DNA of 64,000 nt, taken from NCBI GenBank assembly GCA_964019425.1, contig OZ025857.1, positions 62,001 to 126,000 on the forward strand. The letters run 5' to 3'. The notes under the pieces are model-generated. The model saw only the letters and a list, made by a program, of their open reading frames with translations. It made no database searches and had not been told where the DNA came from. How positions within the stretch are numbered: position 1 is the stretch's first letter; the number at the start of each line of letters is the position of its first letter. Source of the DNA: Flectonema sp. DT1601 (lineage: Eukaryota > Euglenozoa > Diplonemea > Diplonemida > Diplonemidae). Shown piece by piece: positions 1 to 11,253 of this stretch. A program made the position numbers and the translations under genes.

Positions 1-361
1 AAAACATCTAATAACCGGACGTGGCTGGTTGGTTTTTGGGAAATGGGTGAAAGACTGACAGCCGTCGGGGGGAAAACAAAGAAAAAATAAAAAATAAATA
101 TTAGTGGGCATATTTTACACAAAACAGGGGGAGAGGACAAACTACTAACGGATAGTACGAATCCGTTTAAGACATTCACAACTAATATGTTTTCGAGTCA
201 GCGGTGATAGACCACTTTGCACAACTTGTGACTCGGATAACAATTAGTAACTTCAAATAGATTTTAAAACACTCAGTCAACCTCAACGATTGATTGAGAA
301 GTGTCAGACGAAACTATTATGCATCTTTTAGTTACTTTCAATGCTGCAATAGGACTTGTGT
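1..361. other. 3' flank of the kleisin gene, no gene seen
   Basis: AT-rich stretch beyond the stop of the RAD21-like gene. I see no open frame of note, RNA gene or repeat apart from short A-runs. It probably holds the kleisin 3' UTR and a spacer. Confidence 0.5.
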
Positions 362-2320
362 TCAGTGTTTAGAGCGCTTCGTAATTGGAGTCAAGTTGAC
401 GTCAGATGCATGCGATGAATTACTGTTGAGACCCTGATTGAAATCATCTCCCTTCGTGAGTGTGATTTCCGTATATGGTCGTGACTGCTGAAGATCAATG
501 TGACCCTTTGAAGATAAAACGAGGAGATCCATAAATTTCGCAGCTGCTTCGCGTCTCGTGCAGGACTTTGAGGAGAGCAGCGAACTGAACGTGGTTTTGT
601 TTTTAGTTTTCATTATTTTTTTAAGTTCTCCGAGTGTTTCCCTCGCTGATACGATTGGATCCACCACGTCAGACGCGGTGTCGACATTTGGCTGAGGGAT
701 TTCAGGGTTTTGCATAAACATGTCCTCATGTTGAAAATTAGGCTCCGGCATTAAGATGTCGTCTCCAGCTGGCCCTACTGTGCTACTTCTTGGAGTGATA
801 GGCACCAAGGCCGAGTGAGCACCTGTGTAGGTCGAAGAGCCGTCTCTCTGTTTGGTTGATAATTTTTGTTAACTTCGTTGATCAGACTCTCGAGAGCCCG
901 TTAATCGCAATAATAATAAATAGGTTTATCCTTTAATCGCTCTTCGAATGAAACGATGACACAGTTACCTTCCGTTCCTGTGAATATAAAACAAGCATAC
1001 CGAAGAGTGTTGTTGTGCTATTTTAATAAGAGCGTTCCCTACAACTTGACCAACGATGGAGCGGTGAACCTGATTATTATTACTTTGAGTTAATTCTCCG
1101 CAACAAGACACGGCAAACATTAGAAAAGTTAACAATACCTCGTCCTTATCCACTTTGTCATCCATGCCCGTTTCCCAGGTGCTGCGTCCTTCAGCGTAGT
1201 CAAATTTCCGTTTTCTCATAGGTTCCATCATGAACATTAAGTCTCCAGCTGACAATTTCTGATCTTGTTTGGTGCGAAGCTCCTCTTCGGTGTGTGGGAT
1301 TGGAATAAATGGTCTAAGAGAAAGATTCCCTTCCTGCCATCCCTTTATAGTTGACCTGGGGATTTGAGTTCTCGAGTCAAAGTTCCTGAGCTGCTTTGGT
1401 GGTGCTGGGGCAGAAGGAGGAGGAACAGGTTCAACAGATTTTTCTGTTCCTGTCCCAGCGACTGTTTCAACTGTTACGGGTGAAACACCTGGTGGCAAAC
1501 CTGCTCCATCAGTACTGGTTTCTGGGTCCATATATTTCTTTAAGAAATCATCTTCTGGTATGTGAACATTAAACAGGTCATTGTACTCTTGACCTTCTCT
1601 GGCTTTCTCCAAACTGGTAGGTTCGTCAGATTTGGCGCCAGGTGTTTTTGCCGGAGTCTTTTCTGAATTGTAATCGATGTCGTCTTGGACTTGAGAGGTT
1701 TCCTTAAAGTTGAAGCTTGGAGGCTGAAACCAATCATCAGGAATAAAAGCTTCTGTGACACCGAGAGCTGGTTTGTCTTCAGTTCCGAGCATGTCTGCGA
1801 CATCAAATGATGCCAACTCTGGAATAGCAACCAACTCTTCGATTCCAATTGGAATGGTCACTGCCTTCTCTTTAGCAGCTGCTGATGGCTCCTCAACCAT
1901 TTCAACCACAGCAATATGAACAGGTTTCTTAGTCAGCTCTGTTGACTCTTTTAGTAAGAAAGACACCTTGTTGGCGTAGATCCTATTTTTATTATTTCGG
2001 TATTGAATTTACTTCGTCGACTGTCTTCGATGATAATTTCAAAGTAATAAAACAAACCTTACACAACCAAGCATCAATTCACCGTGAGTTCTGCAAGAGA
2101 TAGGAACTGGAGGCTGCATAATGCATATAACTGTATCTTTGAGGTCAATCTGTTTTTCTTGATTTTTGCGGCTCAAACGTCTTTTTATTGTACTGTTTTT
2201 GGATACATAAATACATACCAGCTGGATTTCACTTTTCGTCATTTTTTTATCTCTAATAGCTGCCTTCCATACCTTTGCGAAAGGCCCGTTCTTAGTAAGA
2301 ATATGCGTACTGTAGAACAT
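362..2320 (-). CDS. RAD21: RAD21/SCC1-family cohesin kleisin subunit
   Basis: Kleisin that closes the SMC1-SMC3 cohesin ring in the nucleus. The N-terminus (MFYSTHILTKNGPFAKVWKA) is the diagnostic Rad21/Rec8 N-terminal domain that binds the SMC3 neck. It continues through exon 2 (GELMLGCVR) into exon 3 (IYANKVSFLL), matching the family's LLGVVRIY core. The C-terminal exon carries the winged-helix segment that binds the SMC1 head (TRREAAAKFMDLLVLSSKG, then PYTEITL). Exons read as 2219-2320, 2058-2149 and 1139-1982, all in phase. The 1070-1138 intron is a multiple of three without a stop, so it could be retained. The join between about 1000 and the last exon (near 362-860) is ambiguous: either a 9-nt micro-exon at 969-977 behind a 23-nt intron, or a less usual acceptor. 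The Pro/Glu-rich middle is typical of kleisins. It could be mitotic RAD21 or meiotic REC8. Confidence 0.85.
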
Positions 2321-2634
2321 TTTATTATTCTTACTTCTGAATAGGGAGAGAGAGGTTTCAATTAAAAATATAAGGAAAACTGTTGGATGGGTTAAGAATT
2401 ACGGTGAGATGATATTTATGCATAATACGTGTGAATACAATAGATTAATATCAGACCCCTCACTTGTCCTCGCTGGGTGAGCTAAGGAACCAGGAGCGCA
2501 TAACGTTTTTTTGTGTACAAGAATTCCAGAAATCTTTTCAAGGCAACTGATGTCGCACTTCTTATCATATGAGATGGTTCTGTGAGTCTATTTTAATAAT
2601 TGCCAACTGAAGACAATCATCTCAATAAAAATAT

Positions 2635-3615
2635 TTATAATCTACTCTTCGTACTTTGTGGCATATCAGAGAAGATGGATTCAGACACCAACATCCCAGC
2701 ACAAGAACCGATAGCCTTTAAGTAATTAACCTTAGTAATCCCACAGTATAACATTACTGTGTGGAGAAGTGTTAACTTCGGTACAACTAAAGCAGCTGGG
2801 TCCATGTTGGTAGTTCCTTTATATCTGCAGATAGTTTCGAGAGAGTCGTCAGTTCGATTAGTTGTTATTTTGAGGAGGACTTCAACATCGAAAGGAGTAA
2901 ATGAATCGGTACCCAGCAGTGAGGCAGCCAGACAGAAAATACTATTAGGACCACCAACACTGTATACTTCTCCGCTCAGCCAAACAGGTGGCGGCTTCAG
3001 GTGAGCTCGGAGAACGTCGCGCAGCTTTTCTACATCTGGAAAGAAGACCGGGTTCGGAGTCGATTCCTTTGTGAATTCTTTATTCTGTACTTCTGTTACG
3101 CACAGAGCTGTTGAGACTGAAGCTCCCAAGCTGCCAACATACGTCTCCAGGTTGTTATTTTTCATAGTCGCAATTTGAAAACTTGCACCTCCACTGTCCC
3201 AACCAATTAGATTATCAGCTGCACTACGTCCACTAAGTGCGAGTAGTGTACGATAACCGTAAACTGCTTCATCCTCTTGAGATATAATATTGACAGTAAT
3301 CCCAAGTTCTCTTTTAACTCGTTTGACGTATTCAGATCCGTTATCCGCCTTTCTAAATACTTCTGTTGCAATGGCTGAGTATTCTTGTGCATCGTACCGC
3401 CTCGCGACGTTCAAGAGGTCACTCAGTACAGCGATACCCTCCTTTTGTACATCGATACTTAGTGTATTATCTTTGCCTGACTTTAGATCCAGGGCAAATT
3501 TCACTGGACGTTCTTCTCCGTACAATACTTTAATAATCTTCCGATTACCATCAACAGTAGCTACCTGAAGCTTTGTAACACCACTCCCAATATCAAAGGC
3601 AGCTCTTCTGATCAT
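2635..3615 (-). CDS. Ppx/GppA-family exopolyphosphatase-like protein
   Basis: Single-exon protein of 326 aa in the actin-like ATPase superfamily. Near residue 8 is DIGSGVTKLQVA, the phosphate-1 loop of Ppx/GppA enzymes. Near residue 138 is GWDSGGASFQIAT, corresponding to the DIGGGSTE-type phosphate-2 loop. Known members hydrolyse inorganic polyphosphate or the guanosine pentaphosphate 5' phosphate, probably in the cytosol here. At 326 aa it is close to the short two-domain form without the C-terminal HD-type extension of bacterial Ppx. The gene sits between the kleisin and an aldo-keto reductase, on the same strand. The family is clear. The substrate is inference. Confidence 0.8.
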   Translation of the reverse strand: MIRRAAFDIGSGVTKLQVATVDGNRKIIKVLYGEERPVKFALDLKSGKDNTLSIDVQKEGIAVLSDLLNVARRYDAQEYSAIATEVFRKADNGSEYVKRVKRELGITVNIISQEDEAVYGYRTLLALSGRSAADNLIGWDSGGASFQIATMKNNNLETYVGSLGASVSTALCVTEVQNKEFTKESTPNPVFFPDVEKLRDVLRAHLKPPPVWLSGEVYSVGGPNSIFCLAASLLGTDSFTPFDVEVLLKITTNRTDDSLETICRYKGTTNMDPAALVVPKLTLLHTVMLYCGITKVNYLKAIGSCAGMLVSESIFSDMPQSTKSRL

Positions 3616-3737
3616 TTTATTTTATTTCTGTTGTGAAGAAGCCGAAGTCAGATGGGACAAGTCTTTCTGGTAACTGTAATGAGGAAGGGTTACAACATTG
3701 TATTCTCCCCCCCCCCCCCAAGGATACAAACCAATAC

Positions 3738-4661
3738 TTACTCCACAGTTTCGGGATCCACACCTTTCCATGTGAAACGTTTGGCTTCGTCTAAGTTATT
3801 AATGTCTTTGAGTTCCTTTGTTGTTAGTTTGAAGTCAAAAATATTCAAATTCTCAGTCACTCTCTCGGGATCACTGGATTTTGGAATTACGTGAACTCCG
3901 ATCTGAGTCGCCCAACGGAGAAGGATTTGTGCAGGTGTTCGGGAATGATTTTCCGCTGCTTTGACAATTGGAGTAAGAGAGAAGAGTTCCTCACGTCCTT
4001 TGGGGTTGTCACCAGAACCGAGCGAGGCGAATGCTTGCAGTGCGATATCATTTTTATCACAAAATTGTTTTAATTCAATTTGTTGAAGCAGCGGGTGATA
4101 CTCTACTTGATTAACAGCTGGAGGGATGCTGCAGAACTTTAAAAGTGATTTTAAATGTCTCACCGTGTAATTAGCAACACCAATAGTTTTTATTTTATCT
4201 TCTTGAACAAACTCTTCAAGTGCTTTCCATGTTCCGGTGTCTCGCAAAGCAGGCGTCCAGTTTGGAGGGCAAATTGTTCCTTTTTTTAAAGGCCATCCCT
4301 TCTTGGCACCTGGCCAGTGAATAAGAACTAAATCAATATAATCGACACCTAATTTTCTTAACGATTGTTTCACACTTTTAATAGTTCGTTCATACCCGTG
4401 TGAAGACCTCCATATCTTCGTCACGATTGTTATCTCGTCTCTCTTTATGCCGCTGTCCTTTACAGCTCTCCCGACTTCCTTCTCGTTATCGTATATTTGA
4501 GCAGTGTCAACAAGTCGGTAGCCATTCTTTAATGCACTCAGAGTTGCGTTGTACGCATCTTCCTTTTTCAACTTGTAAGTACCAAAACCAATAAATGGCA
4601 GACTGATATTTCCTATGTCTCTGACAGGGATTTCGAGCTTCGGTCGTTTTATTGGCGGCAT
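3738..4661 (-). CDS. Aldo-keto reductase
   Basis: Single-exon NADPH-dependent oxidoreductase of 307 aa with the (beta/alpha)8 barrel of the AKR superfamily, reducing aldehydes or ketones. The full catalytic tetrad is visible: Asp52 and Tyr57 (in VDTAQIYDNE), Lys82 (IVTKIW) and His115 (LIHWPG). The family signature GFGTYKL lies near residue 25 and the NADP-binding IPKSSDPERVTEN segment near residue 260. The length fits single-domain AKRs of roughly 300-320 aa. A short poly-C run lies just past the stop. The natural substrate cannot be told from sequence. Sugar aldehyde or xylose-type reductases and prostaglandin-F-synthase-like enzymes all share these motifs. Confidence 0.92.
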   Translation of the reverse strand: MPPIKRPKLEIPVRDIGNISLPFIGFGTYKLKKEDAYNATLSALKNGYRLVDTAQIYDNEKEVGRAVKDSGIKRDEITIVTKIWRSSHGYERTIKSVKQSLRKLGVDYIDLVLIHWPGAKKGWPLKKGTICPPNWTPALRDTGTWKALEEFVQEDKIKTIGVANYTVRHLKSLLKFCSIPPAVNQVEYHPLLQQIELKQFCDKNDIALQAFASLGSGDNPKGREELFSLTPIVKAAENHSRTPAQILLRWATQIGVHVIPKSSDPERVTENLNIFDFKLTTKELKDINNLDEAKRFTWKGVDPETVE

Positions 4662-5172
4662 CGTTTCCCTTTTTTTAGAATCTGTTTTTAGAGTTCAATT
4701 AATTCATCAAAAAAGGATGAAAATGAAGTGGATTTGATACCTACTTTTTTTATATTATATTTGTGTACTGTTTGTTGATAAGGAAGGAAATAATAAAAAT
4801 TTGCTTTTTCCAATTAAATTCGATGGAATTTTCAACAAACAAAATTAAATCGTGTTGATCGTACTCTCACCCCGACTGGTCCAATCATTAGTGGTATTTC
4901 ATTGTTGGTAAACCTCCCAACAAATACTACGGTAGTCTTCTATTTCGAATTCCTTCTCCCTCAGTTCGATAACATAAGAACAGCAACCACGCTACTCAAA
5001 TTACAAAATTCGATTGGAATCTCAACAATCAAATTACGTTTTAATTATTTTTGAGTAGATATGTTATCAAATAATAATTATTATTATTATTATTATTATT
5101 AATTAATAATATTTATATTTACCAGAATTGATGACGTTCGACGCCATAATTCACGGTGGGTCTTCCAAAGTA
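4662..5172. other. Spacer upstream of the reductase, AT-rich
   Basis: About 500 bases with no supported gene. It includes an (ATT)n microsatellite at about 5078-5110. The right part would be the 3' UTR of the PSI-domain gene and the left part the promoter and 5' UTR of the reductase. No recognisable core promoter motif stands out. Confidence 0.5.
5078..5110. repeat. (ATT)n microsatellite
   Basis: Run of ATT units, read directly, in the spacer between the reductase and the PSI-domain gene. Confidence 0.9.
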
Positions 5173-7157
5173 CTAAATCAGTTCGATAACATCAGGACAG
5201 CAGTAAATGGTTCTATTTCTGGTCACAGCGGAATCCTTTTGGCAGGTGATTTTGCACATCCGGCTTCTTGAACGAAGAAATTTCGCAAAGTGTGTTTCTG
5301 AGGTACACCAGTTGATATAACTCTGGGATAGAAAGATTAGCGTTGAAGGCAGAGCGAGTGAATAACTGTTTTTTTTATTTGTGTCAGCTTTCTTTTGAAT
5401 GTCGGATTGCCAGAGTGAAATAATAAAAAAAAGCAACACACCTGAGCAGTGGCTCTCTTGTGCATGTAAAGGTCAGATGACGTAAGGCGCACAACTGAAC
5501 ACGACTGAGACTGAGAAGAGAAAGTTTCATTTTTCATAAATGTCTTACAGCTAGCAGCTTCCGATAGCGGGGCGAACAACAACGAGAGATCTGAAAGGAA
5601 AAGAGAAGAGAACGGGTCGTTCATAATGTGAGTTTTGAGTGCCTGAAAGGTTGCAACAGATAAAACAATGACAGAAGGATCAGATACAAACATCACATGT
5701 GTTGGAAGAGGATCTAAAGATAATAACGACAAGTAGCTGCTCAGAGTTTCCTCGTCAGAAATACTTTCCAAAAACAAGATTTGGACATCCTTTCCAATAC
5801 CAGCGGCCTCTACTGCTTCAATGAGAGAATTCATTTCCTTAGAATTCCGCAGCTCGGAAATTGCAACAAACTCAATGCTGCTGAAGGGAGCGAAAAACAT
5901 CGTCACCAAAGCCATCACCATTCCATTTACGATATCGTCAGTTGTCTCTAACTTGACAACAACATGAACGTTGTTTGACAGATACTGATTAACTACTTTA
6001 TTAAATTGTAAAACCCTCCACTCGCTCTCCTTCTCGAGAGCTGAAATGTAAGAGCTGTAGTTCAGAACTGCTTCAAGGACTGGTTGCAAGTCAATCGGTT
6101 TATCTAAAAATACGAATCCGTCACTGAGCAACTCCCTACTGGCTACGTCAATAGCAGTCTTTCTCTTTACTAAAGTTACAACACGACAACCTTCAGTTAT
6201 TGCTTGATACATCGTATCAATGGAATCTTGACTTTCATCAGTCTGCCAAATACAGTACGAAGGACGCAGTCTCTTGAGCGCAAAGGAGCCTCCTCTGACG
6301 TTTTGTCCGATAAGAACAACTGGAGGAATTAGTTTCCCGTGAATGTGTTTTCGTTTCTTTCTAAAATCAGATATCCTCGAAGACACAACTTGTGAATTTG
6401 TTGCAATATTACCTCCTCTGGTTGCGAGACTTGCTTCGAGATGAGCGATTCGCTCATTGACGGTTGCAATGTGATTCTCTGCAGCGGTTAACAAAGAATT
6501 AGCGTTATCATAATCACTTTCACAGAGACTAATCGATTTCCGCTTTCTCAGAGGTCGAGATTGAGATGTTCGGAAGACGACAGATTCATTTGGATGATGA
6601 GAACAAGAATTAGTATCGAGAACTTGAATACAAGAAGGTATCGATTGCTTTTTAGATCCTTCACTCGATGAGTCCCGTGAAGATGACGAAACAGAGAGCG
6701 CATTTTCTAGCAGCTGATATGTTGTACTTTTGTTACTAACGTTACCATTATCACACACTTCTAATCTTATTAAATTAGACTCACAAGTATCTAGTTGCAT
6801 AGTTGGGCAATGTTTCAACTGATTCTTTGGTTGGCATTTCACTTCCGTTGACTTCATTCCAACACACCAAGCGCAGTGTTTTTCAGAAATACAACTAAAA
6901 CAGGTAGTGAATGCAGCACATAAGTTACGTATGCCTGCCCTGTAAACCATTTCAGGTATCCGTTCCTCTGCCAGAAACGTCTCTCTGCTTTTCATGTAAA
7001 GTTCAATTACTTTACTCTCATTTCTTGTAAACCCCGAAAGATCACCATCAAGGTGTTTGTTAGTAATCGCATCAAACTGATTAGAAAACATTACCACCAT
7101 CAAGGCAGCCACAGTACCCAGTGTCACTATAATGGTACGTGTTTTTAAAAGGTACAT
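5173..7157 (-). CDS. Type II membrane protein with a PSI-like Cys-rich module
   Basis: Two exons (5442-7157 and 5173-5322) joined GTGTGT...CCAG in phase, giving about 621 aa. A signal-anchor helix covers residues 8-25 with a short basic cytosolic tail, so the bulk should be lumenal. Residues about 79-125 hold a PSI (plexin-semaphorin-integrin)-like pattern with CFSC, CAWC and further Cys residues. Several N-X-S/T sequons support a secretory-pathway location. The Cys-rich tail in exon 2 (WCTSE, MCKITC, YCCPD) adds possible disulfides. The middle and C-terminal half (residues about 270-570) has alternating strands and helices and an HVMFVSDPSV segment that might be a glycosyltransferase-like fold, but I see no decisive DXD motif. 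Function unknown. The topology and the Cys module are the firm parts. Confidence 0.7.
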
Positions 7158-7800
7158 TGTACATAGTAATCTTTTAATTATCTTCTTGACCTTTAAAAAA
7201 AAAAAATAATAATAATAACAACAACAACAACAACAACAACAGGAACTACCTCAGATGAACTACGAGTTTGATTATTTGTGTTACTGGAAGATGACATAAT
7301 TAACAACTCTCTCCAAAGGCTCTGTTCTATTTTAATAAATTCTACTTACAAATATTTTACTAACTTCACTACTTCTACGTGTTGGAAGGTTTGCAGCGAC
7401 AGAAGTCGCTGTCAACAATGAGAAAAAAAACAGAAATCTATAATTCAGATTTTAATGTTATTTAAAATAAACTAATTGAATAAAAATAAAGCGTTCTCAT
7501 TGCGTGGGTTAGTTACTGCAAGCCGCCCCCTCTCTCGTTTAGAGTAATCTTCCATAACAAAACAGATGGTTAAACCCTCAACAGACAATACCAGTCAGGT
7601 TACTCAGGTAGTGATGGCAGGTCAGACTTACTACTGCGTCCTCTACTCGAACGAGATGCCTGTTTTTTTTTATTTTCAAGTAGACAATGAATTCTGTAGT
7701 ATTAGTTTTCAAAACAAAGCAGATACGAAGCCTATGGGTTCTCAACCCCCCAAACCCCCAAAAAAAGGAAAGTAAGAAAGAAACAATCGCGCCCCTCACA
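7158..7800. other. Spacer with microsatellite, promoter side of PSI-domain gene
   Basis: No supported gene. It begins with an A-run and an (AAT)n/(AAC)n microsatellite at about 7206-7241. A plus-strand frame at 7566-7775 (69 codons, ending in PPKPPKKGK) lacks homology I recognise and is probably chance. Confidence 0.45.
7206..7241. repeat. (AAT)n/(AAC)n microsatellite
   Basis: Trinucleotide run changing from AAT to AAC units, immediately upstream of the PSI-domain gene. Confidence 0.9.
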
Positions 7801-8224
7801 GACTCATGAGTCATGGCGCCAGGATGCTCGCGCCATACCCAGCCGCTTTTGGACCGTGCTTCGGTTCATATGCGCTTCGCACGCGGATGAGCCACCTCCA
7901 CAATACGAGATGAGCGTCTTGACGACCTGACTAAAGCATCGAGTAAATCCGCGGATCAAGAGATGGGACTGATGGCTGCGAAAGCTCGCGAGGGAGCGAA
8001 AGACCAGATTTAAATCAGACTTCGCAGCCGACACCCCGGAATGTCGGACGGCTGCAAAGCAAAGGCGAAGACCATGCAATACCACTTGCCCCTGAGGAAA
8101 CTAAAGGGGACGGACGGGAGAGATCGCAGGGAAGTTCAGCAAAACGATATGCGTGGCATTAGCAAGGGGTACACAGTAAGTGCAAAGATCTCCTACCGTT
8201 CCTGCACTCACTCCAAGGATTAAA
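7800..8224. pseudogene. GC-richer patch with coding-like broken frames
   Basis: This stretch is visibly richer in G and C than the surrounding spacer. On the plus strand one frame ending near 8013 reads as an amphipathic helix (RDERLDDLTKASSKSADQE...) and a second frame from 8041 encodes about 60 basic residues starting MSDGCKAKAK. The minus strand has a 93-codon frame with a helix-turn-helix-like NRSTVQKRL segment near its end. No frame gives a whole protein. The patch could be a decayed gene or transposon remnant. I do not recognise the family. Confidence 0.3.
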
Positions 8225-11154
8225 TCAACTACCCTGAATTCTTAAAACATGCGAAACTCAAAACCTTTCGATTCATGTTAGAGGACAAACGAATTAATTT
8301 ATAATAACAATAAGTAACATACTCGACTACCTCCACCAGAAGAGCGAGCGGGGCTGACTGCTCTTGGAGCCTCACCTTCAGATGATGAGACGCGCATGGC
8401 ATGTCCCTTCATTGTTGGTCGCTCCAATTCTGATTCGCTTGTTTGAACAACGGAAGGCGGCTTCTTTGCCGGCACTGCCTGTGCAGGAGAAGCGGGCAAG
8501 ATACTCATTGGGCGTTTGTTCAAACGACCAGTACCTCCGCCTGTACCAATGCCGGGTATCATAACATCAAGACGAAAGTCACTGCTGGCTAGAGAACTAC
8601 GTTTTGATTTCTTGCTCTTCGAAAGTGTTTTACTACTTGTGCCCGTTGAGAACGTAATCTTTGAATCTTCTGATTTGCTGCTCAGTTTTTCGAATTCTTC
8701 ATTTCCCTTGCCGAGGTTATCAAGCAAGTGCTGCATTTTAGCCTTCAGATGAGGTTCTTCAACAGACTTAATTGGGTCAAAATCTTCGACCGATATTTTT
8801 TCCTTAAAGTCACCCATCTGTGGCTTCTTCTCACGTTGTTCCCTCGCACGCTCGTCGGCTTCTTTTTGTTGTTCGAACGCGAGGAGCTCCTGTTGTCGTT
8901 GTTTTTCGGTTTCTTCGCTAATTCGCTTTTCCGAGGAAATGCGCTCAAGTTCTTGAACTTCTTCAGAAACTGAACGACGCCGTTCTTGCGCAACTTCTTC
9001 CCTCGCTGACGATTCAGCCTCTTCCTGCTCACGGAGTTGTCGTACTTTTTCTTGTTCTAGTCTTTCCACTTCCTCCTGCTGCCGTAGTTGTTGCTGCTGC
9101 TGTTGTAGCTGCTGCTGCTGTTGCTGAAGCATCTCTTGTTCGCGTTGATTTTGTTGCTCTTGTTCCTGCTCTACTTGCAGTCGGTCTTCTACTTCTCTTT
9201 GATGTTGCAACTTCAATTCTTCGAGTTCTTTCCGCCTCATCTCTATTTTATCGCTCTCTTCTCTTTGACGCTCGACTGCCAGCCTTTCCTCTTCCATTTT
9301 CTGTTGGAAGTCCATCTCCCGTTCCTTTAAGAGTTGGAGTTCCTCTTCACGTTGTTTTCGTTGTTCCTGTTCGTTCTTTTGTCGAAGTAATTCGAGTTCC
9401 TGATGTTCCTTTCGGATGTTGAAGAGTTTTGAATCGGCTTCTTGTCTGCGGGAATCGTCATCCATCGATTTTGAGATATCACTGAGCTGACTAACGTGAA
9501 GATCAATCGGTGAAGTGTGAGAAGTATTATTGTGTCTCATGATCGCTGTCGGTGTTTCCAGTGCACTCATCGCAGTAGTATTTGCTGCCCTCTGCGCAAC
9601 ATGAACAGAGTTAACACGAAGTTGTAGTTCTCGGATTTGATTCCACAGTTCAGATAATTGAGATTCAGTGTTGGCAAGTCTCGGGTCCATATTTAATTTA
9701 TTTGCATCAATTTGACACTTTAAGTCAGAGACACTCGGAGTAAGTCCTCGCAATGAATTTTGATGTTCCCGCAGTTGGTGGGAGACCTTCTCAATTGAAC
9801 CCGTTTTACGACCATCTTCCTCTTCAAGTTCACTGATCTTTGTCAACGCGTTTAAGATTCTTTTCGTGTTCTTATTCAAAGTATCTTGATCAGTTTTTAT
9901 TATGGCTTTTAGACCGGCTGCCGTTTCAGCTGATGCAGTTGATAACTCTTCAGATACTTTCATCCTCTTTAATACATCTTGACAGAGTTCTTCTTGTCTA
10001 GCAACCGGGTCATGCAACTTCTTAGTTTCCCATTTTATTTCCTCTACTATCTGCGGTACATCTTTTATGATTTCGAGTGTCGTAGCGTGTCTGCGAGTCG
10101 TTGCCTCCAGAGTTGGGATCATTTCAAAGATTCGTTTGATGTCAATTTGAAGGGAACTAATGTCATCGGGAGTCTGTCTCAGAGCTTTAATAAGTGCCTT
10201 CTGTGTCTCAAGTGTTTCGAAGTGTCGGATGTTTTCCCTTTCATATGATGAAAAAGAAGCTTTTTGCTTCCTCAACTCGTCGTATATTTTCGACGTTTCT
10301 GCCTCGCTGTGGAGTTCTGTGCTTCTGCAAGAGAGTTCCAGTTCTCTGATGCGATCACCCTGACTTGTTACAGACTCAGAGAAAGCTCCAATTCCCTCGT
10401 TTACTTTTGTATAAACAGCTTGGATGTGATCATTCCAACACTCTCTTACGAGTGTTTTAACCATGTCAGACATTCCCATTACTTCTAAACGTACGGAGTC
10501 TGCAATTTTGTCCATTCGAAGTCCTATTTGTCGTTTCGTTTCCTCCATCCGCTCTCCCTGGTAACGAACTTCATTGCGCATGTCTTCGAATCGGTCGTTG
10601 TCAGCGTGAGCGATTTCTTTTTTTCTGTTTCTCACGTCACCTTCGAGGATTTCTATTTTGGTGACCAATTTTAATCCCGTTTCCCTCTGTTGTTCATATA
10701 GTTCTCCGTATTCATAGTCTCTGGTCTTCATTCTTTTTATGAGTTCTTCTCTCTTTCTTCTGTCTTCTTTTACAAGCTGTTCGGTGTCAGCGATTCTGCT
10801 TCTTAAGTCACTTCCTAAAAGACGAACCTCGTCAGCGGAATGCTTGTCGAGGAGAGAGACTTCGCGATGTAACTCTTCTTTAACTTTAGTGAGGTGACGC
10901 ATTGCAGACTCTTGGCCATTTTTCTCTACGCTGACCCGAACGTCAGAGAGCTCATTCAAACAAAGACGAAGTCTGTTCTCAAGATCGTATACTTGTTGCT
11001 GCAGTGGTATGTCATTGTGCCTGTCAACATGAAATATTGTCGCTGGTCTTCCTCCTCCTGCAGCTGCTCTACCTGTTGAACTGAACGTGGCTCCAGGATT
11101 TAAGTTCGCCTCAGTCTGCTTCATCATTGACTGCATTCGGGATGACCATTCCAT
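8225..11154 (-). CDS. Long coiled-coil protein, cytoskeletal type
   Basis: Predicted protein of about 946 aa, nearly all coiled coil. The N-terminal 60 residues are non-helical with a Gly/Ala-rich stretch. Residues about 60-520 are heptad-rich and highly charged. Residues about 590-800 are an E/Q/R-rich single-helix type region with poly-Gln at about 665-690 (runs of Q broken by L). The tail is Ser/Lys-rich and basic. Exon 1 is 8323-11154, with donor GTATGT after SR. The reading frame then ends within a few codons, probably at 8225-8227 after an acceptor in AATTCAG. The family is not recognised. The composition suggests a flagellar rootlet or other cytoskeletal fibre protein, which is inference only. 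Confidence 0.75.
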
Positions 11155-11253
11155 TTTGTCAAACCGCTGTAAAATAAAATCATTAATTAGATGAAATTAA
11201 TCAACAAAAGAACAGCTCATCTAATAGCTGTCGTAGTATTTAAGAAGACTAAC

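Noticed and set aside
969-977. A 9-nt micro-exon in the kleisin gene
   Set aside because: Phase fits, but it needs a 23-nt intron. A slightly unusual acceptor further along gives an equally good frame without a micro-exon, so I do not claim it.
7566-7775. 69-codon plus-strand frame with ATG
   Set aside because: It would be the only plus-strand gene, has a Phe-run from a T-tract and no recognisable domain. Probably chance.
9080-9145. CTG/TTG-rich run read as a stand-alone microsatellite
   Set aside because: It encodes the poly-Gln segment of the coiled-coil protein in frame and is part of that gene.
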